Of a stretch of 58,781 nt of DNA, positions 57,370 through 58,781 are shown in pieces; the first letter of the stretch is position 1; the number at the start of each line of letters is the position of its first letter. Position numbers and translations under genes: made by a program. Source of the stretch: Proteocatella sphenisci DSM 23131 (lineage in GTDB: Bacteria; Bacillota; Clostridia; Peptostreptococcales; Filifactoraceae); the NCBI RefSeq assembly GCF_000423525.1, contig NZ_KE384028.1, forward strand, positions 1-58,781. Reading direction: 5' to 3'. The notes below the pieces were generated by a model. That model had not been told where the DNA came from, searched no databases, and worked only from the letters and a program-made list of their open reading frames with translations.

Positions 57370-58340
57370 TGTTAAGTGAACCAAACTTTGCAGCAAGAAA
57401 AATTGTAATGATTCATGCAAATCAAGGCGAAAAAATGACTTTTTCAAACGATAATCTTGTAATTAAAAATAAAGCGGGTAAGATAATATTACAATACACC
57501 TGCCACAGGATTTTTATTATATATATTGTTGGTGGTTTTTCAGTTACAACTGGTTTAATTGAACGTGGGCGAAGATTTGGGATATCATTTGTTTTTTTAA
57601 CGGGGGGTTATAAATTTTATGAGAGCATCCCATATAAATCCAGAGGGAATACTATGCTTGTAAGACGTCAGTATAATACTGATATTGATTTTGAAATATC
57701 ACAAATCATCGTGAAAAACAAAATTCTTAATCAAAAGAAAGCCTTACAATCGCTGCGAAACAATAATGACGGAGTCGAGTTGTTAAATAATAGTATATTA
57801 AAATTGAATGAACCAATCAGAAATCTGTCTACTTTGATGGGTATTGAGGGAACCGCAGCAAAAGTATATTTCAATCGAATATTTAACATTGTAGATTGGA
57901 AAGGCCGACAACCTCGTGTTAAAAGAGATATCACAAATTTGCTATTGGATATAGGCTATACGGTATTATTCAATTATATTGATGCATTAGTTTCAATGTA
58001 TGGTTTCGACACATATAAAGGAAATCTACATCAGGAATTCTATAATCGAAAATCTTTAATTTGTGATTTAGTTGAACCGTTTAGAATAATTATTGATTGT
58101 AAAATTCGTAAAATGTATAATCTCAGGCAAATATCAGAAGAGAACTTCATTTGTCAAAAAGGCAGGTATATGGTCAATTATCAGAGCAGTATAAACTATG
58201 GTACGGAGTTTGCTAGAGAAATTAACAGACATAGCATTTGTATATTTAGATATATCCAAGGCTATTATAGGTGGTTTATGACAAGTGATGATATTAACAA
58301 GATGCCGATTGTTGAGGTGATAAAAAATGATATTGATTAG
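57369..58340 (+). CDS. cas1: CRISPR integrase Cas1
   Basis: This 323-residue metal-dependent integrase inserts spacers at the leader end of the array. Likely metal ligands are Glu160 (GIEGTAAKVYF), His221 (GNLHQEFYNR) and Glu236 in CDLVEPFR. The length is typical. It overlaps cas4 by one base and cas2 by 14 bases, so the three are translated together. Confidence 0.95.
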   Translation: MLSEPNFAARKIVMIHANQGEKMTFSNDNLVIKNKAGKIILQYTCHRIFIIYIVGGFSVTTGLIERGRRFGISFVFLTGGYKFYESIPYKSRGNTMLVRRQYNTDIDFEISQIIVKNKILNQKKALQSLRNNNDGVELLNNSILKLNEPIRNLSTLMGIEGTAAKVYFNRIFNIVDWKGRQPRVKRDITNLLLDIGYTVLFNYIDALVSMYGFDTYKGNLHQEFYNRKSLICDLVEPFRIIIDCKIRKMYNLRQISEENFICQKGRYMVNYQSSINYGTEFAREINRHSICIFRYIQGYYRWFMTSDDINKMPIVEVIKNDID

Positions 58341-58599
58341 CTATGATATTTCAAGCAATAAAATCCGTACAAGATTTAATAAATATATCCGTAAATATGG
58401 GCATATGTTGCAATATTCTGTATATGAAATTTCAAATAGCGAAGGTATGCTTGATAAAATCATGTGGGATATAGAACATCGATGGGAAACCATATTTGAT
58501 GAAAGTGATTCTGTTATCATAATAAAAACTAGCAAAAGTTGCAACATCACAAAATTTGGATATGCAAAGCATGATGAAGATGATATAATTGTAATATAA
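58327..58599 (+). CDS. cas2: CRISPR-associated protein Cas2
   Basis: This 90-residue ferredoxin-fold protein bridges two Cas1 dimers. The first strand MILISYDISSNKIRTRFNKY carries the conserved Asp, and YGHMLQYSVYEI follows as in the family. It begins inside the end of cas1 and ends 144 bases before the first CRISPR repeat. Confidence 0.93.
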   Translation: MILISYDISSNKIRTRFNKYIRKYGHMLQYSVYEISNSEGMLDKIMWDIEHRWETIFDESDSVIIIKTSKSCNITKFGYAKHDEDDIIVI

Positions 58600-58743
58600 A
58601 ATAGGTTTCATAGTCAGGTTGCAAACCAGGGTCTTAATATGAAAATGGAAGGGCAAATTATGCACAAATTATGTAAAAACAGTAAAAACAATACATTTTT
58701 AATGCTAATTAACAAAAATACTTCCCTAAAAAATTCGATTGGG
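58600..58743 (+). promoter_or_regulatory. CRISPR leader
   Basis: This 144-base AT-rich stretch between cas2 and the first repeat is in the position of the leader that directs spacer integration and array transcription. I see no gene in it and no clear promoter boxes beyond AT-rich segments such as TTAATATGAAA and TTTTTAATGCTAATTAAC. Confidence 0.7.
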
Positions 58744-58781
58744 GTCTAAGAGACCCTTAAAATTTCTACTGTTGTAGATGA
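58744..58781 (+). CRISPR. First repeat of the type V-A CRISPR array (cut by window edge)
   Basis: A 36-base repeat lies at 58744-58779: it begins GTCTAAGAGACCC and ends with AATTTCTACTGTTGTAGAT, the conserved Cas12a crRNA handle with stem TCTAC/GTAGA around TGTT. Only two bases of spacer 1 remain before the window ends. Because only one repeat is visible, the boundaries follow the known Cas12a repeat form. Confidence 0.92.

Noticed and set aside
58600-58743. Segment GGGTCTTAATAT in the leader as a degenerate CRISPR repeat
   Set aside because: It shares only about seven bases with the repeat start and lacks the TCTAC/GTAGA handle.

Overview
The window is a contiguous piece of an AT-rich, low-GC Gram-positive chromosome. 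Arg is mostly AGA and Ile mostly ATA in the housekeeping genes, and starts are ATG or TTG behind AGGAG-type ribosome sites. The gene content points to a strictly anaerobic, amino-acid-fermenting clostridium: a complete ornithine degradation operon, indolepyruvate:ferredoxin oxidoreductase with a phosphotransbutyrylase-like enzyme, and selenocysteine synthesis with at least two selenoproteins. A Peptostreptococcaceae-type organism (Acetoanaerobium or Proteocatella-like) fits; this is inferred from gene content, not from a database match.

Layout. 1-930: 3' end of tuf and a ThiF-like protein. 997-6609: ftsK-mnmH-rimO-pgsA operon. 6679-9959: ptb-like gene with iorA-iorB. 10070-17312: an unusual three-gene unit led by a 1630-residue protein that joins HD, NadD-like nucleotidyltransferase, acetyltransferase-like and phosphoribosyltransferase-like parts. 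17372-20793: groES-groEL under a perfect CIRCE element, then glyA. 20875-23786: trkA-trkH potassium uptake. 23841-25232: a sigma-54 activator on the minus strand. 25356-26087: a VTT-domain membrane protein. 26138-34525: a regulatory region followed by ord-ortA-ortB-oraS-oraE-reactivase-orr. 34665-40543: glpK, selD (itself a selenoprotein), selA and selB. 40614-43807: a DUF523 protein, a selenocysteine peroxiredoxin and a CZB-type chemoreceptor. 43791-46102: an osmoprotectant ABC transporter. 46248-50566: sbcD-sbcC. 50766-52766: a membrane-bound HTH regulator and a WYL-domain regulator. 53244-58781: a type V-A CRISPR-Cas locus (cas12a, cas4, cas1, cas2, leader and the first repeat), cut by the window edge.

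How it works together. SelD makes selenophosphate for selenocysteine (SelA/SelB, used by SelD itself and the peroxiredoxin) and for selenouridine in tRNA (MnmH). The ornithine operon has a canonical -24/-12 promoter and twin 14-bp palindromes about 170 bp upstream; the sigma-54 activator encoded just upstream is the obvious candidate to act there. Upstream of cas12a the same 22-bp element occurs twice, each time exactly 11 bp before an extended -10 box. One copy precedes a short terminated transcript unit and the other precedes cas12a, and a WYL regulator gene lies directly upstream. This looks like a dedicated control circuit for the CRISPR effector and, with the 10070-17312 unit, is the most interesting part of the window.
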